64,000 nucleotides of DNA, taken from assembly GCA_963715575.1 (NCBI GenBank), contig OY970250.1, forward strand, positions 1,984,001 to 2,048,000, read 5' to 3'. The DNA comes from AC-32 sp963715575 (GTDB lineage Bacteria > Actinomycetota > Thermoleophilia > Gaiellales > Gaiellaceae). A model generated the notes under the pieces. It did no database searches. It saw nothing but the letters and a program-made list of their open reading frames with translations, and was not told the DNA's origin. The position numbers and the translations under genes are program-made. Each line of letters opens with the position of its first letter. The stretch's first letter is position 1. This document shows positions 44,239 to 51,866 of the stretch, one piece after another.

Positions 44239-44699
44239 GACTTCACCTCCGGTTCGAGCGCCTGCCGCAGCACGCGGCGGGCGGTAGAGAGCGTCGCGCC
44301 GACCGTGCCGGGACTGATCCCGAGCGCCTCGGCGATCGTCGTGTAGTCGAGATCGGCGTAGTAGTGGAGAAAGAGCACCTCGCGTTGGCGGTCGGTCAGC
44401 AGCTCCAGCGGGAGTGAGACGCCGCCGCCGTTTGGGGTGGGGGCTTCGGGGCGGTCGCGCAGGCCGAGCAAGGGGCGCGGCTTGCGCCGCGCGTCGCGGG
44501 CCGCGTTGACGACGATCCGCCAGACCCACGCCTCCAGCGAGCCGCGGCCACGGTAACTGCGCCGTTTCCGAACGGCCTTGGCGAAGGCATCCTGCACGGC
44601 GTCCTCGCCAAGCGTGCGATCACCCGAGATCGCCGCAGCCGCCCGGCAGAACTGGGGTCGCCGCGTGCGGTAAAGCTCTTCGAGGTCGTCAATCATCAC
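44235..44699 (-). CDS. ECF-type RNA polymerase sigma factor carried on element I
   Basis: This 154-residue sigma-70 family protein has region 2 (LYRTRRPQFCRAAAAISGDRTLGEDAVQDAFAKAV, then SLEAWVWRIVVNAARDARR) and region 4 (LTDRQREVLFLHYYADLDYTTIAEALGISPGTVGATLSTARRVLRQ). It directs polymerase to a small regulon and is probably held inactive by the coupled membrane protein. Both GTG 44699 and ATG 44696 can start it. Confidence 0.85.
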   Translation of the reverse strand: MMIDDLEELYRTRRPQFCRAAAAISGDRTLGEDAVQDAFAKAVRKRRSYRGRGSLEAWVWRIVVNAARDARRKPRPLLGLRDRPEAPTPNGGGVSLPLELLTDRQREVLFLHYYADLDYTTIAEALGISPGTVGATLSTARRVLRQALEPEVKS

Positions 44700-45032
44700 C
44701 TGTCCGACGCATCGGACGAGATCGATTCTTTACGGCTTGAGGTCCTTAGGCGAGAGTGATCGTGTCTCGTGCCCGCGGTTTGCCGCCGTGTTCGTGGAGT
44801 CCACTAGAAGGATGAGGACAAAGCCGCCATCTGTTCGGTCCAGCCGAAGATCGCCAGTCACGACAAGAAGATCGCGCTGCAAGGGGACCCAGGGGGTCTG
44901 ACTGCCCTCGCGCCGCGATGCGAGCATGGTGCGCGTGGTCGCGCACCCCTCGACTTGCTCTCAGGGCGTTAGACGGCCGCTCAGAGGAGACCCACAGGGG
45001 ACGTCAGCCCACGCGGCCGCTACGTTCTCACT
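44700..45032. other. Gap between the sigma gene and a divergent gene
   Basis: These 333 bases separate divergent genes. A minus-strand frame of 65 codons (44730-44927) has no ribosome binding site and no recognisable protein, so it is not called. Promoters for both neighbours must lie here; none is obvious. Confidence 0.3.
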
Positions 45033-45590
45033 GTGGTTGAGGTGACCCGCCTTCCGCTGACAATCACCGCCGAGTGGCAGAGCAAGACTGTCACGACGGA
45101 TCCGCCGCGGTACACGCCACACCTCGAGTGGAGTGTGGTGTTCACGCTCTCCGCGCCGGAGCCGATTCGCGCTGCCGTCGTTGTTGGAAGCGCCGATGCA
45201 GCTGCTTGGGGACTCGTCGCGGACGATGCCGCGACGACACTCCGCATCCCCGCCCACTTCTTCCCCTACGACTGGGCAAAGTCGGACGAGGTGCAGGTGA
45301 GCTTCGGGTGGCAACGGACGGCTGTCACCGACCGGACCCTCAAGGAAGATCCTCGTAACGCCGTCACGCTCGTCTCTCCAGAGCAGGCGGCAACAGGCGA
45401 TCTGATTCCGCTCGCCCTCCTTCCCGCTCACGACCTTGCGTTGTCGATACTCGCGCTCGCCGAGGGGAATACTGAGGAGCGCCGTCAGGGCCGGTGGCGG
45501 CTCAAGGCCGAACTTGCGGAGGGTGTCCCCACGCTGGGAGTCGCACTCGCAAGCGGACGGCAAACCGGCGTTGCTCGCCAGGCGCCTTAG
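45033..45590 (+). CDS. Hypothetical protein, the only plus-strand gene of element I
   Basis: This 185-residue protein starts at GTG 45033. It shows alternating strands (LPLTITAEWQSKTVTTDPPR, LEWSVVFTLSAPEPIRAAVVVG), a middle segment TLRIPAHFFPYDWAKSDEVQVSFGWQ and a helical, basic end. There is no signal peptide or membrane helix. I recognise no family. Its isolation and orientation mark it as likely cargo of the element. A hairpin at 45645-45666 lies between its end and the convergent gene. Confidence 0.55.
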   Translation: MVEVTRLPLTITAEWQSKTVTTDPPRYTPHLEWSVVFTLSAPEPIRAAVVVGSADAAAWGLVADDAATTLRIPAHFFPYDWAKSDEVQVSFGWQRTAVTDRTLKEDPRNAVTLVSPEQAATGDLIPLALLPAHDLALSILALAEGNTEERRQGRWRLKAELAEGVPTLGVALASGRQTGVARQAP

Positions 45591-45633
45591 GTGACAAGCG
45601 GCGCGGCCACGGTCCTATGACGCCCTCCGCGTC

Positions 45634-45954
45634 CTAAGACGAACGCGGGCCGGTTGCCCGGCCCGCATGGCGCACGGGTCCTATCGAGTCCCGCCCGGCC
45701 GCGCGTCGGATCTCGTCGTTCATGACGTCGTTGGGCGACGGCGGGTCGGCGCCGGGCGGGACGAACGTTCGGCCCACGACCCAGCCGCGGTCGCGGCCGA
45801 TCTTCATGAGGTCACGCTTCAGGTCGGGGTCGTCACGATGCTCGGTCAGCGCGTCGGTCCACTTCTCGTACGCGTACCGCTCCGCGTCGAACCCGCCAGC
45901 CTTCCGGTAACGGGCCGACCTGCTCAGGCTCAGCGGATGCCGCTGCCTGCTCAC
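45634..45954 (-). CDS. Small hypothetical protein of element I
   Basis: This 106-residue protein reads RYRKAGGFDAERYAYEKWTDALTEHRDDPDLKRDLMKIGRDRGWVVGR in its centre, a charged helical segment with many aromatic residues. Its start overlaps the stop of the upstream coiled-coil gene by 4 bases, so it is translated with it. No family recognised. Confidence 0.5.
   Translation of the reverse strand: MSRQRHPLSLSRSARYRKAGGFDAERYAYEKWTDALTEHRDDPDLKRDLMKIGRDRGWVVGRTFVPPGADPPSPNDVMNDEIRRAAGRDSIGPVRHAGRATGPRSS
45645..45666. terminator. Hairpin between convergent genes
   Basis: GCGGGCCGG / CCGGCCCGC with loop TTGC forms a perfect 9-base stem. It lies in the last codons of the minus-strand gene at 45634 and 55 bases after the plus-strand gene stop, so it could stop transcription from both sides. 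Confidence 0.4.
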
Positions 45955-46742
45955 GCGACCCCACCTTCCGTCGGGATCATGCGAAGGTCCTCCACGACGC
46001 GCGCTGGCGCCGAGTGGGTGATCTTCACAGCGGACAGCGGCGTGTCGTGCGGCACCGGAGTACCGTCGATGGCCGTCACATCTTCGCCCGCCCGCAGCTT
46101 GCGGAACGCCGCTTGCGTCACATAGACCAGCTGCTGGTCACGCCCGGCCTTGTCGATCATGTCGGCCAGCTTGTTCAGTTCGGCTGACCCCAGCGTGGGC
46201 GCGGTGAACTTGTTGCCCATCAGCCAGTTGTCCTGAGCGCGCACGCGGTGCAGCCGATGACACGCTCCGACCAGCACGGCCAGTGCGTCCTCAGCCTCAG
46301 CGATGGCGGTAGCCCTCAGATCGACGTTCAGCGCGTGCCACGTCTCGCGGTTCGCATGCACCAGGGCTTCCAGTTCGTCGGCGTCCTGCTGCAAGGCGTG
46401 ACGCATGACGTCCACTTCCTTGTCCAGCTGCTCCAGCTTCGCGGTCAGCTTCGGCATCGGGTCGGCCGGGGCCTTGTCGCCAGCCCTCAGGGCTTCGGCG
46501 GCGCGGGCTGGGTAGTCGTGCTTCGCGTTCTCCATGTCGCGGACAACCTTCGCCCGCTCAGCGTTCAGCTTGCGGTGCTTGGCGACCAGTTCGAAGCGGG
46601 CCGCGCGTGCCAGGTCGTACTCGGACCAGCCGGTGTCGGCCGGTATGTCCTTCTCGCTGACCCATATGGGCGCGGTCGGGTCGATTGGTCGGACGATGCG
46701 CCGCTTGAACGCGGCTTCGGGGGTGTTCTCTGCTGCGGTCAT
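45951..46742 (-). CDS. Coiled-coil hypothetical protein of element I
   Basis: From ATG 46742 this is a 263-residue protein. The middle is a long charged coiled coil (AKHRKLNAERAKVVRDMENA, TAKLEQLDKEVDVMRHALQQDADELEALVHA) and the C-terminus a compact helical domain (ELNKLADMIDKAGRDQQLVYVTQAAFRKLRAGE). A longer frame to 46796 is rejected because it would cross the operator-like sequence at 46752-46765 just upstream. Function unknown. Confidence 0.55.
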   Translation of the reverse strand: MTAAENTPEAAFKRRIVRPIDPTAPIWVSEKDIPADTGWSEYDLARAARFELVAKHRKLNAERAKVVRDMENAKHDYPARAAEALRAGDKAPADPMPKLTAKLEQLDKEVDVMRHALQQDADELEALVHANRETWHALNVDLRATAIAEAEDALAVLVGACHRLHRVRAQDNWLMGNKFTAPTLGSAELNKLADMIDKAGRDQQLVYVTQAAFRKLRAGEDVTAIDGTPVPHDTPLSAVKITHSAPARVVEDLRMIPTEGGVA

Positions 46743-46751
46743 AACCACAGC

Positions 46752-46765
46752 GTGGAGTGTCCACC
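46752..46765. promoter_or_regulatory. Operator-like sequence, copy 1 of the element I set
   Basis: GTGGAGTGTCCACC lies 10 bases upstream of the ATG at 46742. The same 14 bases recur at 51403-51416, and their core AGTGTCCACC occurs as an inverted pair at 48597-48632, each time just upstream of a minus-strand gene of this element. A shared repressor or activator is the simplest reading. Confidence 0.5.
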
Positions 46766-46773
46766 TGCCCCCG

Positions 46774-47334
46774 CTAGGGCTTGCGCTTATGGGCAAGCCG
46801 GTAGGCCGCGTCCCAGGCGCTCTCGCCTGGCTTGCGGTAATCCTTGCCGCGCGCCGCGCCGGGCTTGCGCTGACCGGTCATGTGGCGATAGATCGCCTTG
46901 TACGTCGGCGGCCAGTGACGTCTCTTCGGCTGTGCCGCGTACCAGCCGTCGTACTCGTTCTTCGACCTCGCGCCCGACTGTAGAACGGCGTCCAGCACCA
47001 TGGCGACGTCGTAGCGGTTGCCGTGCGCGGTGTCCGGCGCAGGCAGAAGCTTGCCTCGGTTGAGTCGGGGATCCGGGTACAGGCTGTCACGTATGACCTT
47101 CTGAGTCGTCGCATCAAGCCTCAGATCGGGAGGCAATCCCAGCCCCATGGCCTCGAACCAGCCACGCAGAAAAAGCTTTGCCTCGGCATGAACAGAGGGG
47201 CTGCGAAGTCGCTCTACGTAGAGGTCAACAAGGGGACCAAGTTCCGGGTCAGCCTCGAACGGATCAAAGTCAGCGTCCCGCGCGGCCTGGCGCAGCAGCT
47301 TCGTCTCCGGATGGACCTTTCGCTTGCGTGCCAC
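46774..47334 (-). CDS. Hypothetical protein next to the element I integrase
   Basis: This 186-residue protein begins ARKRKVHPETKLLRQAARDADFDPFEADPEL and is basic throughout, with YDGWYAAQPKRRHWPPTYKAIYRHMTGQRKPG in the second half, which may bind DNA. It starts at GTG 47334, one base after the integrase stop. No family recognised. Confidence 0.5.
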   Translation of the reverse strand: MARKRKVHPETKLLRQAARDADFDPFEADPELGPLVDLYVERLRSPSVHAEAKLFLRGWFEAMGLGLPPDLRLDATTQKVIRDSLYPDPRLNRGKLLPAPDTAHGNRYDVAMVLDAVLQSGARSKNEYDGWYAAQPKRRHWPPTYKAIYRHMTGQRKPGAARGKDYRKPGESAWDAAYRLAHKRKP

Positions 47335-47335
47335 G

Positions 47336-48571
47336 TCAGCTGCCGAACGATGCCACGAGGACGTCGTTAGCAGTGGCCAGGCCGGTGTCGGTCAGTCCGC
47401 CGTAGCTGCCCAGCGTGATGTTCGTGTTCGCGTGGCCCATGTAGGCGCTGACCTGGGTGACAGGCAGGCCCAGCGTGACCAGGCAGTGGAACGCGAACGA
47501 GTGGCGCAGGTCGTGGCAACCGACCGGCTTGCCGTCGCCACTGTTCAGCTTGGCGGCGTCGGCCGCGCGGGCAACGGCGCGACGGCAGTTGTTGCGCTCG
47601 CCGTTCGGGAACAGCCGACCGGGCCTGTCGAACTTCACGAGCGTGCGCTTCGCGGCCCGGTTCCGGACGGCCAGCAGTTCGCGGCGGACGTCGCGGGTGA
47701 GCGGAAGCGTTCGCTTCGCCCTCGCGGTCTTGAGCGGCACCAGCGTGCCGTCCGGTGCCAGCTGCTGGCGGACGTGGAGTTCGCCAGCCTCGAAATCAAC
47801 GTCCGCCCAGGTCAGGCCCAGGGCTTCACTGACTCTGAGTCCCAGCTGGTACATGATCGTGGCCACCGGCCGGTAGGCGTCGCTCATGTTCGGCACGTCG
47901 TCCCAGGTGCGACCGTCCTTCGCCGTGACGGTGTGTGTGCCGAACAGAAGGGCGTGGGCTTCGTCCTGGGCCAAGTAGCGAGGTTCCTTCGTCCGCGCGA
48001 TGCCGGGCCGGTCGTCGCGGTGCAGGTCGCGGACGACGTTCGCCGGTAGCAGCTGCTGGCGCACGCCATAGCCCAGCACTGCGGACAGCACGTTCAGCGT
48101 CCCTGTCTGAGTGGCGGGCGCGATGCTGTTCCCCCAGCTGCGCATCAGCGCCGCGACGTCCAGCACGGTCAGGCTGTCGGCCCGGCGGCTGCCCAGCTTC
48201 GGGCGGACGTAGCGGTCGAACCGGTCGCGGCCTGTGTCCACTGTACGCTGACTCCGCCGACGCCGGTCGTTCGCGGGCAGCTGCACACGGCCCTGCTGGT
48301 CGTCGAAGTGGGCGTCTGCCAGTTCGCCAAGGGTCGGGCCGGTGCCGGTGTTCTTCAGGCCCGCGCGGAGGGCGCGCAGTTCGTCGCGGGCGTCGGTCAC
48401 CTTCGGCGGCTTCGTGTCCAGCCGCTGCGACCGGACGCGACCGCCCGACTTCCATACGCCCTCGAACACCTGGCTGCCGTCGGAGAGCGTCCGCGTATAC
48501 AGTCCTGGCTCGGTCTTGCCGCGCCACGTCACCGGGGTGCGCTTGCGTCGGTCGGTTGGCGTTCTGCTCAT
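47336..48571 (-). CDS. int: Tyrosine recombinase (integrase) of element I
   Basis: This 411-residue integrase has an N-terminal arm-binding region (GLYTRTLSDGSQVFEGVWKSGG), a core-binding SAM-like domain (TLGELADAHFDDQQGRV) and the catalytic domain: Arg at about 246 in LGLRVSEALGLTWADVD, HDLRHSFAFH with the H-x-x-R pair, and GHANTNITLGSYGG with the last His and the nucleophile Tyr. It should integrate and excise the element at the tRNA-Ala repeats. Two inverted operator-like half-sites stand directly upstream (48597-48632). Confidence 0.9.
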   Translation of the reverse strand: MSRTPTDRRKRTPVTWRGKTEPGLYTRTLSDGSQVFEGVWKSGGRVRSQRLDTKPPKVTDARDELRALRAGLKNTGTGPTLGELADAHFDDQQGRVQLPANDRRRRSQRTVDTGRDRFDRYVRPKLGSRRADSLTVLDVAALMRSWGNSIAPATQTGTLNVLSAVLGYGVRQQLLPANVVRDLHRDDRPGIARTKEPRYLAQDEAHALLFGTHTVTAKDGRTWDDVPNMSDAYRPVATIMYQLGLRVSEALGLTWADVDFEAGELHVRQQLAPDGTLVPLKTARAKRTLPLTRDVRRELLAVRNRAAKRTLVKFDRPGRLFPNGERNNCRRAVARAADAAKLNSGDGKPVGCHDLRHSFAFHCLVTLGLPVTQVSAYMGHANTNITLGSYGGLTDTGLATANDVLVASFGS

Positions 48572-48596
48572 CGTCGGTTCGTTCCTTCGGTCGTTA

Positions 48597-48632
48597 GGTG
48601 GACACTTTCACTATCGGTCCGAAGTGTCCACC
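48597..48632. promoter_or_regulatory. Inverted operator-like pair upstream of the integrase gene
   Basis: GGTGGACACTT (48597-48607) and its exact reverse complement AAGTGTCCACC (48622-48632) are separated by 14 bases. They lie 26 bases before the integrase start and contain the 10-base core shared with 46756-46765 and 51407-51416. Confidence 0.55.
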
Positions 48633-48634
48633 GG

Positions 48635-48889
48635 TCAAGCCCTTTCGAGGGGACCTGGCCGCTGCCAGTTCGGGTCGCGGTTCCAGGGCATCCACTCGCC
48701 GGACGACCGGCCTGACCAGATAGCGACCACGCGGCCCTCGTGCAGCACTCGCGCGCCGAACACGGCATCCCCGCCGGGCATCAGCGCGTCCAGTAGGCGG
48801 GCCTCGCAACGGGCGCGGGTGGACAGCGTCGTGTAGAAGTGGTCCTCGCCGTCCGCGCCCCGGATGTCGATGCGCCACGGCCGTCTCAC
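48635..48889 (-). CDS. Small hypothetical protein of element I
   Basis: This 84-residue protein reads RRPWRIDIRGADGEDHFYTTLSTRARCEARLLDAL and ends GRSSGEWMPWNRDPNWQRPG. It has a Trp-rich C-terminus and no membrane segment. Its start overlaps the stop of the preceding gene by 4 bases. Unknown function. Confidence 0.45.
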   Translation of the reverse strand: MRRPWRIDIRGADGEDHFYTTLSTRARCEARLLDALMPGGDAVFGARVLHEGRVVAIWSGRSSGEWMPWNRDPNWQRPGPLERA

Positions 48890-49107
48890 TGCGGCACCCG
48901 GATCAGTAGACGTTGGCCTTGGCGGTCGCTGACAACCTGGCCCCGCGCCGCCCGCTTCCGCGCCGCGTCGGCGGTCGGGGCCATGCCCTCGGCGGCGTAC
49001 TGCTCGGGCGTCACCCAGCGGTAGCGAGCCTGGTCTAGGTACGGCTGGAGGGCGACGGCCAGGGCTTCCAGGTCGCCAGCGTGCAGTTCGAGCGCACCCA
49101 GCCTCAC
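48886..49107 (-). CDS. Small protein with an HTH-like end
   Basis: From GTG 49107 this is a 73-residue protein: VRLGALELHAGDLEALAVAL, then RYRWVTPEQYAAEGMAPTADAARKRAARG, which resembles a short HTH, and a basic end. A longer start at 49185 would run into the large inverted repeat and is less likely. It may be a regulator or an excision cofactor. Confidence 0.45.
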   Translation of the reverse strand: MRLGALELHAGDLEALAVALQPYLDQARYRWVTPEQYAAEGMAPTADAARKRAARGQVVSDRQGQRLLIRVPQ

Positions 49108-49125
49108 GCCCAACCCCCTGCCTCG

Positions 49126-49263
49126 AAACACCGACAAGGCCGACAACGGGTCAACCATGCGGGATTGCGGCCGTTCGGAATACACCGACGGCTACTAGGT
49201 GTCGGTGTTTCTCCAAGGGCCTTTTTCCGCTCAACCATGCGGTTGTCGGCCTTGTCGGTGTTT
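49126..49263. repeat. Perfect 22-base inverted repeat around a repeat-rich 94-base core
   Basis: The arms at 49126-49147 and 49242-49263 are exact reverse complements (left arm begins AAACACCGACAAGGC). Inside, CAACCATGCGG occurs twice in direct orientation (starting 49152 and 49232), and a smaller inverted pair ACACCGAC / GTCGGTGT lies at 49182-49208. The block fills the gap between the ATPase gene and the next small gene of the replication module. It could be a replication origin or a regulator-binding array. Confidence 0.55.
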
Positions 49264-49282
49264 CCGGGAGAGGTCACGGGGG

Positions 49283-50488
49283 TCACCAGTCGGCCACCAG
49301 CCCGTCCCCGTCGTCGGCGTCGGCCTCGGCAGGCTTCGGGCAGTACCTCGCCCAGGCATCCTCGAACTGGTCTCGGTCGTATCCCTCCGGCCTGCTGCCG
49401 TCGCCCAGGCGGATCGTCTTGACCCGGATGCCGTAGCGGGCCAGCTTGCGTCCGAGTTCGCGGGTCGTGATGCCGTTGCCGTCGTTCCAGTGGCGGTACC
49501 CGTAGCCGTCCAGGATGTTCAGCCCTTCGGCCAGGTCTCGGCACGACAGCTTGTCCGGGTTCAGCATGAGCCGCGAGTCGAACACTTCCCGGACGGCGGT
49601 CAGCAGTTCGCGGCCAGCGGTCGCTTCTGCGACGTCCTCCCCGACCAGCAACGTGACTAGACCCGCGCGGACATCGGCGGGCCAGCGGCCAGCAGCCAGG
49701 TCAGCGATGCGCAGCAGGGGTCGGGAGATTTCGTTACGGCGGGCGTCCAGGTCGTCCAGCCGGTCCGGCTTCCGCGCCCTGTCAGTGAAGTCGTCCTCCG
49801 CTTCAACGGCCCAGGCCGCGAGCGCGGCGCGGATCGCGTCGGCTTCGGCGCGGCGGTCGTCGTCGTCGTACTCGAAGTCGTCGCGCGCCTCGTGGGGTAG
49901 CGCGGGCTTCATGGAGACTTGGATCGAGCGGTGATGAAGCGACGGCGGGAGTTCGCGCAGCCCCGCCGTCATCTTGGGGCCGTAGACGACGAACCGCGTG
50001 GGCTTGTGCTGGGGGCCGGTGTTCCGCCACACAGCGCGGCCTTGCCGGTAGCCCGCGTTCAGGACGGCGCGAAGCTGCTCCGCCTGCTCGCCCGCGTTCT
50101 TGTGGAACACGGTATCTACCTCGTCCAGCAGGAACGTAAGGCTGGGCTTCAGCATGTCGATCAGCCGGAACAGTGCGCTGGGGCTGATCCCGTCGGCCAT
50201 CACCGGGCAGTGGGCGACTGACTCCGTGACTTCGAGGGCCAGCGACTTACCCGACCCCGGCTCTGGCGAGTACCAGTGAACGTACGGACACGACTGGGCA
50301 AGGTGGGCCACGTACGTCATGGCAACCCAGCAGGCGACGACCGTAGGGACTGGTTCGTCCACGACGACGTAACGGCGGAAGTAGTCGGCCGTGCGCCGTA
50401 GCAGCGCGTCCAGGTCTCCGTCGTACGCGTCGGCTGGCGCTGCCGCTTCGTCGTACGCGGCGTCGATAGCTGCGCGAACGTCGGTCAT
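49283..50488 (-). CDS. DUF3631-type ATPase (putative helicase of the replication module)
   Basis: This 401-residue protein has Walker A SPEPGSGKSLALEV and Walker B LTFLLDEVDTVF, followed by RAVLNAGYRQGRAVWRNTG and RFVVYGPKMTAGLRELPPSLHHRSIQVSM, which match the DUF3631 family of phages and actinobacterial integrative elements. It probably unwinds or remodels DNA during replication of the element. ATG 50488 overlaps the stop of the primase-like gene. A C-terminal HTH-like segment (ITTRELGRKLARYGIRVKT) may bind the origin. Confidence 0.75.
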   Translation of the reverse strand: MTDVRAAIDAAYDEAAAPADAYDGDLDALLRRTADYFRRYVVVDEPVPTVVACWVAMTYVAHLAQSCPYVHWYSPEPGSGKSLALEVTESVAHCPVMADGISPSALFRLIDMLKPSLTFLLDEVDTVFHKNAGEQAEQLRAVLNAGYRQGRAVWRNTGPQHKPTRFVVYGPKMTAGLRELPPSLHHRSIQVSMKPALPHEARDDFEYDDDDRRAEADAIRAALAAWAVEAEDDFTDRARKPDRLDDLDARRNEISRPLLRIADLAAGRWPADVRAGLVTLLVGEDVAEATAGRELLTAVREVFDSRLMLNPDKLSCRDLAEGLNILDGYGYRHWNDGNGITTRELGRKLARYGIRVKTIRLGDGSRPEGYDRDQFEDAWARYCPKPAEADADDGDGLVADW

Positions 50489-51393
50489 GACCGCGTCACT
50501 TCCACCTGGGGCTGAAGCCACAGCGTCAGCAGCTGCTGGGCCAGCTGCGCGTCGTCGGTCCAGTTGCCCAGGGCCTGGACGAAGCTTTCGGCGTTCATGT
50601 GGACGAACAAGCGGCTGCGCGGATTCGGGACAGGGACGTCGCAGGCCAGCCGTTCCTCAGACTCCGCCACGCGCCACGCCCCGCGCACCTGCTGCGCAAC
50701 CCACTGGTACGGGATGGGCGGGTCGCAGTACGCCTGCTGGTAGACATCGGCCAGGTCGGCCGCTAGTTCCTCGTCGTCAGTCCAGCGCGACAAGAAGCAC
50801 GCGAACCGAAAAACAGTGTTCCGCCGCGATCCTTCCGTCAGCGGTTCACCTGCTCGAAGGTCAGCCCGCTGTCGGCGCTCTGCCGTCGCCGCCAGCCGCT
50901 GGAAGTAGTCGTACGCCTCAGCCGTCATGGGCTGGGCGTCCTCGTTCACGTCCAGCAGCTGGTACGGCCCGCCGTCGTACGCGCAGCGGTAGTAGTTGTT
51001 CGCGGCTGCGATCAGCTGCCCGCCCTCGAACCGGTAGGACACTTTCGGCAGTTCGAGGGCGGGAAGCGGCTGGCGTACGTAGACGTGAAGTCGTCGGCCC
51101 TCGGGCGTGTCGCGGTACTCCACAACCCAGGGCGTGACGTCGGCTTCGCCCAGCGCGGCCTGGAGTCGTAGGACGTCCTCCGCGCTGTCGGCTTCGAAGC
51201 CGACCAGGCCCGACGTTCTCAGCGTGATGGCAGGTTCAAAGCCGCGCGCCAGCCGGTCGTTCCACTGGCGGTCATGATCGTCCTTCGCCAGCCGCTGCGT
51301 GTGCTGCCAGCCGCGCTGAAGACATCGCTTGTCGCGCGTCCACACGACAGCGCAGCAGTCGAACACGTCGCGGGGGTTCTCGGTCACGCCCAT
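50485..51393 (-). CDS. Primase/polymerase-like replication protein
   Basis: This 302-residue protein has a primase-polymerase-like N-terminal part (TLRTSGLVGFEADSAEDVLRLQAALGE, WVVEYRDTPEGRRLHVYVRQPL, YDGGPYQLLDVNEDAQPM) and a C-terminal helical domain of the PriCT type (EGSRRNTVFRFACFLSRWTDDEELAADL, then YQWVAQQVRGAWR). It is coupled to the DUF3631 ATPase, as in phage satellites and integrated plasmids. I cannot confirm the polymerase active-site acids by eye. An operator-like site and a hairpin lie just upstream. Confidence 0.6.
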   Translation of the reverse strand: MGVTENPRDVFDCCAVVWTRDKRCLQRGWQHTQRLAKDDHDRQWNDRLARGFEPAITLRTSGLVGFEADSAEDVLRLQAALGEADVTPWVVEYRDTPEGRRLHVYVRQPLPALELPKVSYRFEGGQLIAAANNYYRCAYDGGPYQLLDVNEDAQPMTAEAYDYFQRLAATAERRQRADLRAGEPLTEGSRRNTVFRFACFLSRWTDDEELAADLADVYQQAYCDPPIPYQWVAQQVRGAWRVAESEERLACDVPVPNPRSRLFVHMNAESFVQALGNWTDDAQLAQQLLTLWLQPQVEVTRS

Positions 51394-51402
51394 GCCCCCA
51401 TC

Positions 51403-51416
51403 GTGGAGTGTCCACC
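51403..51416. promoter_or_regulatory. Operator-like sequence, copy in front of the replication genes
   Basis: GTGGAGTGTCCACC stands 10 bases upstream of the primase-like gene. It is identical to the copy at 46752-46765, including flanking CG before and TGC after, and has the same distance to the start codon. Confidence 0.5.
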
Positions 51417-51435
51417 TGCACTGTCTCCACGACTA

Positions 51436-51456
51436 ACGCCCTCACGTAGAGGGCGT
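51436..51456. promoter_or_regulatory. Hairpin upstream of the replication genes
   Basis: ACGCCCTC / GAGGGCGT with loop ACGTA is a perfect 8-base stem located 20 bases beyond the operator-like site. It may be a terminator protecting the module from readthrough or a regulator site. Confidence 0.35.
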
Positions 51457-51537
51457 CGGCCGATGGGGTGACCTGAGCGCCGCGATGGCTCGCGGCTATC
51501 TATCCCTCAGCGTAGCTATGCGCCCTGCCCCGTCTTT

Positions 51538-51557
51538 GGTTGCGACAGGGTTGCGAC
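51538..51557 (+). repeat. Paired GGTTGCGAC repeats inside the right end of element I
   Basis: Two direct copies of GGTTGCGAC (51538-51546 and 51549-51557) lie 50 bases before the middle att site. They match the pair at 39773-39792 near the other end in sequence and orientation, as expected for integrase arm sites. Confidence 0.55.
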
Positions 51558-51606
51558 GGGCTCGGCGGACACCTGGACGGATGCCCGCGAACGGCATGGT
51601 TGACAG

Positions 51607-51650
51607 TGGAGCGTACCGGGATCGAACCGGTGACCTCCGGCTTGCAAAGC
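51607..51650 (-). repeat. Middle attachment site: partial tRNA-Ala copy between the two elements
   Basis: These 44 bases match the intact tRNA gene at 57454-57497; the first 42 also match the left site at 39636-39677. After 51650 the sequence diverges, so the anticodon stem cannot form and this is not a functional tRNA. No CCA end is encoded. It is the junction of elements I and II. Confidence 0.88.
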
Positions 51651-51777
51651 TGAATCAGGGCTTTCGGAGCGTTTCCGTCCGGTTCCGTCTGCTTCGAGCA
51701 AACTGGCTATCCATGCTGGTTTACGGCCTCTCAGCGGCGTCCCGGCCGGAAACGCTCTGAGGGCTGTTTGCGACCGT

Positions 51778-51800
51778 TTCCTTAGCAGAGCATGAGCAGC
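51778..51800 (+). repeat. Left inner repeat of element II
   Basis: The 23 bases starting TTCCTTAGCAGAGC recur at 57372-57394 with two mismatches and in the same orientation. They are a probable integrase arm site, and differ from those of element I. Confidence 0.5.
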
Positions 51801-51866
51801 GCCCGCGTCGGGGCGCCGGTCCTCAAGACGGGTCGACGGCCAGGGAGTACGTCATGGGAGCGTTGC

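Larger units (their letters stand above)
39636..51650. mobile_element. Integrative element I, about 12 kb, in tRNA-Ala
   Basis: The element is bounded by direct 42-base copies of the tRNA 3' end. It contains a tyrosine integrase (47336-48571), a primase-like protein and a DUF3631 ATPase as a replication module, several small proteins, a sigma/anti-sigma pair, possible terminase-small-subunit-like and HTH genes, and a three-gene defence-like cassette at the left edge. All but one gene run on the minus strand. Paired GGTTGCGAC repeats lie inside both ends. No conjugation (FtsK/Tra-type) or virion genes are seen, which favours a satellite or integrated plasmid over a full phage or conjugative element. 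Confidence 0.8.

Noticed and set aside
44730..44927. 65-codon minus-strand frame between the sigma gene and 45033
   Set aside because: No ribosome binding site, no recognisable family and no coding pattern beyond what G+C-rich DNA gives by chance.
51601..51660. A third functional tRNA-Ala at the middle repeat
   Set aside because: Only the 3' part is present and the anticodon stem is lost after position 51650.
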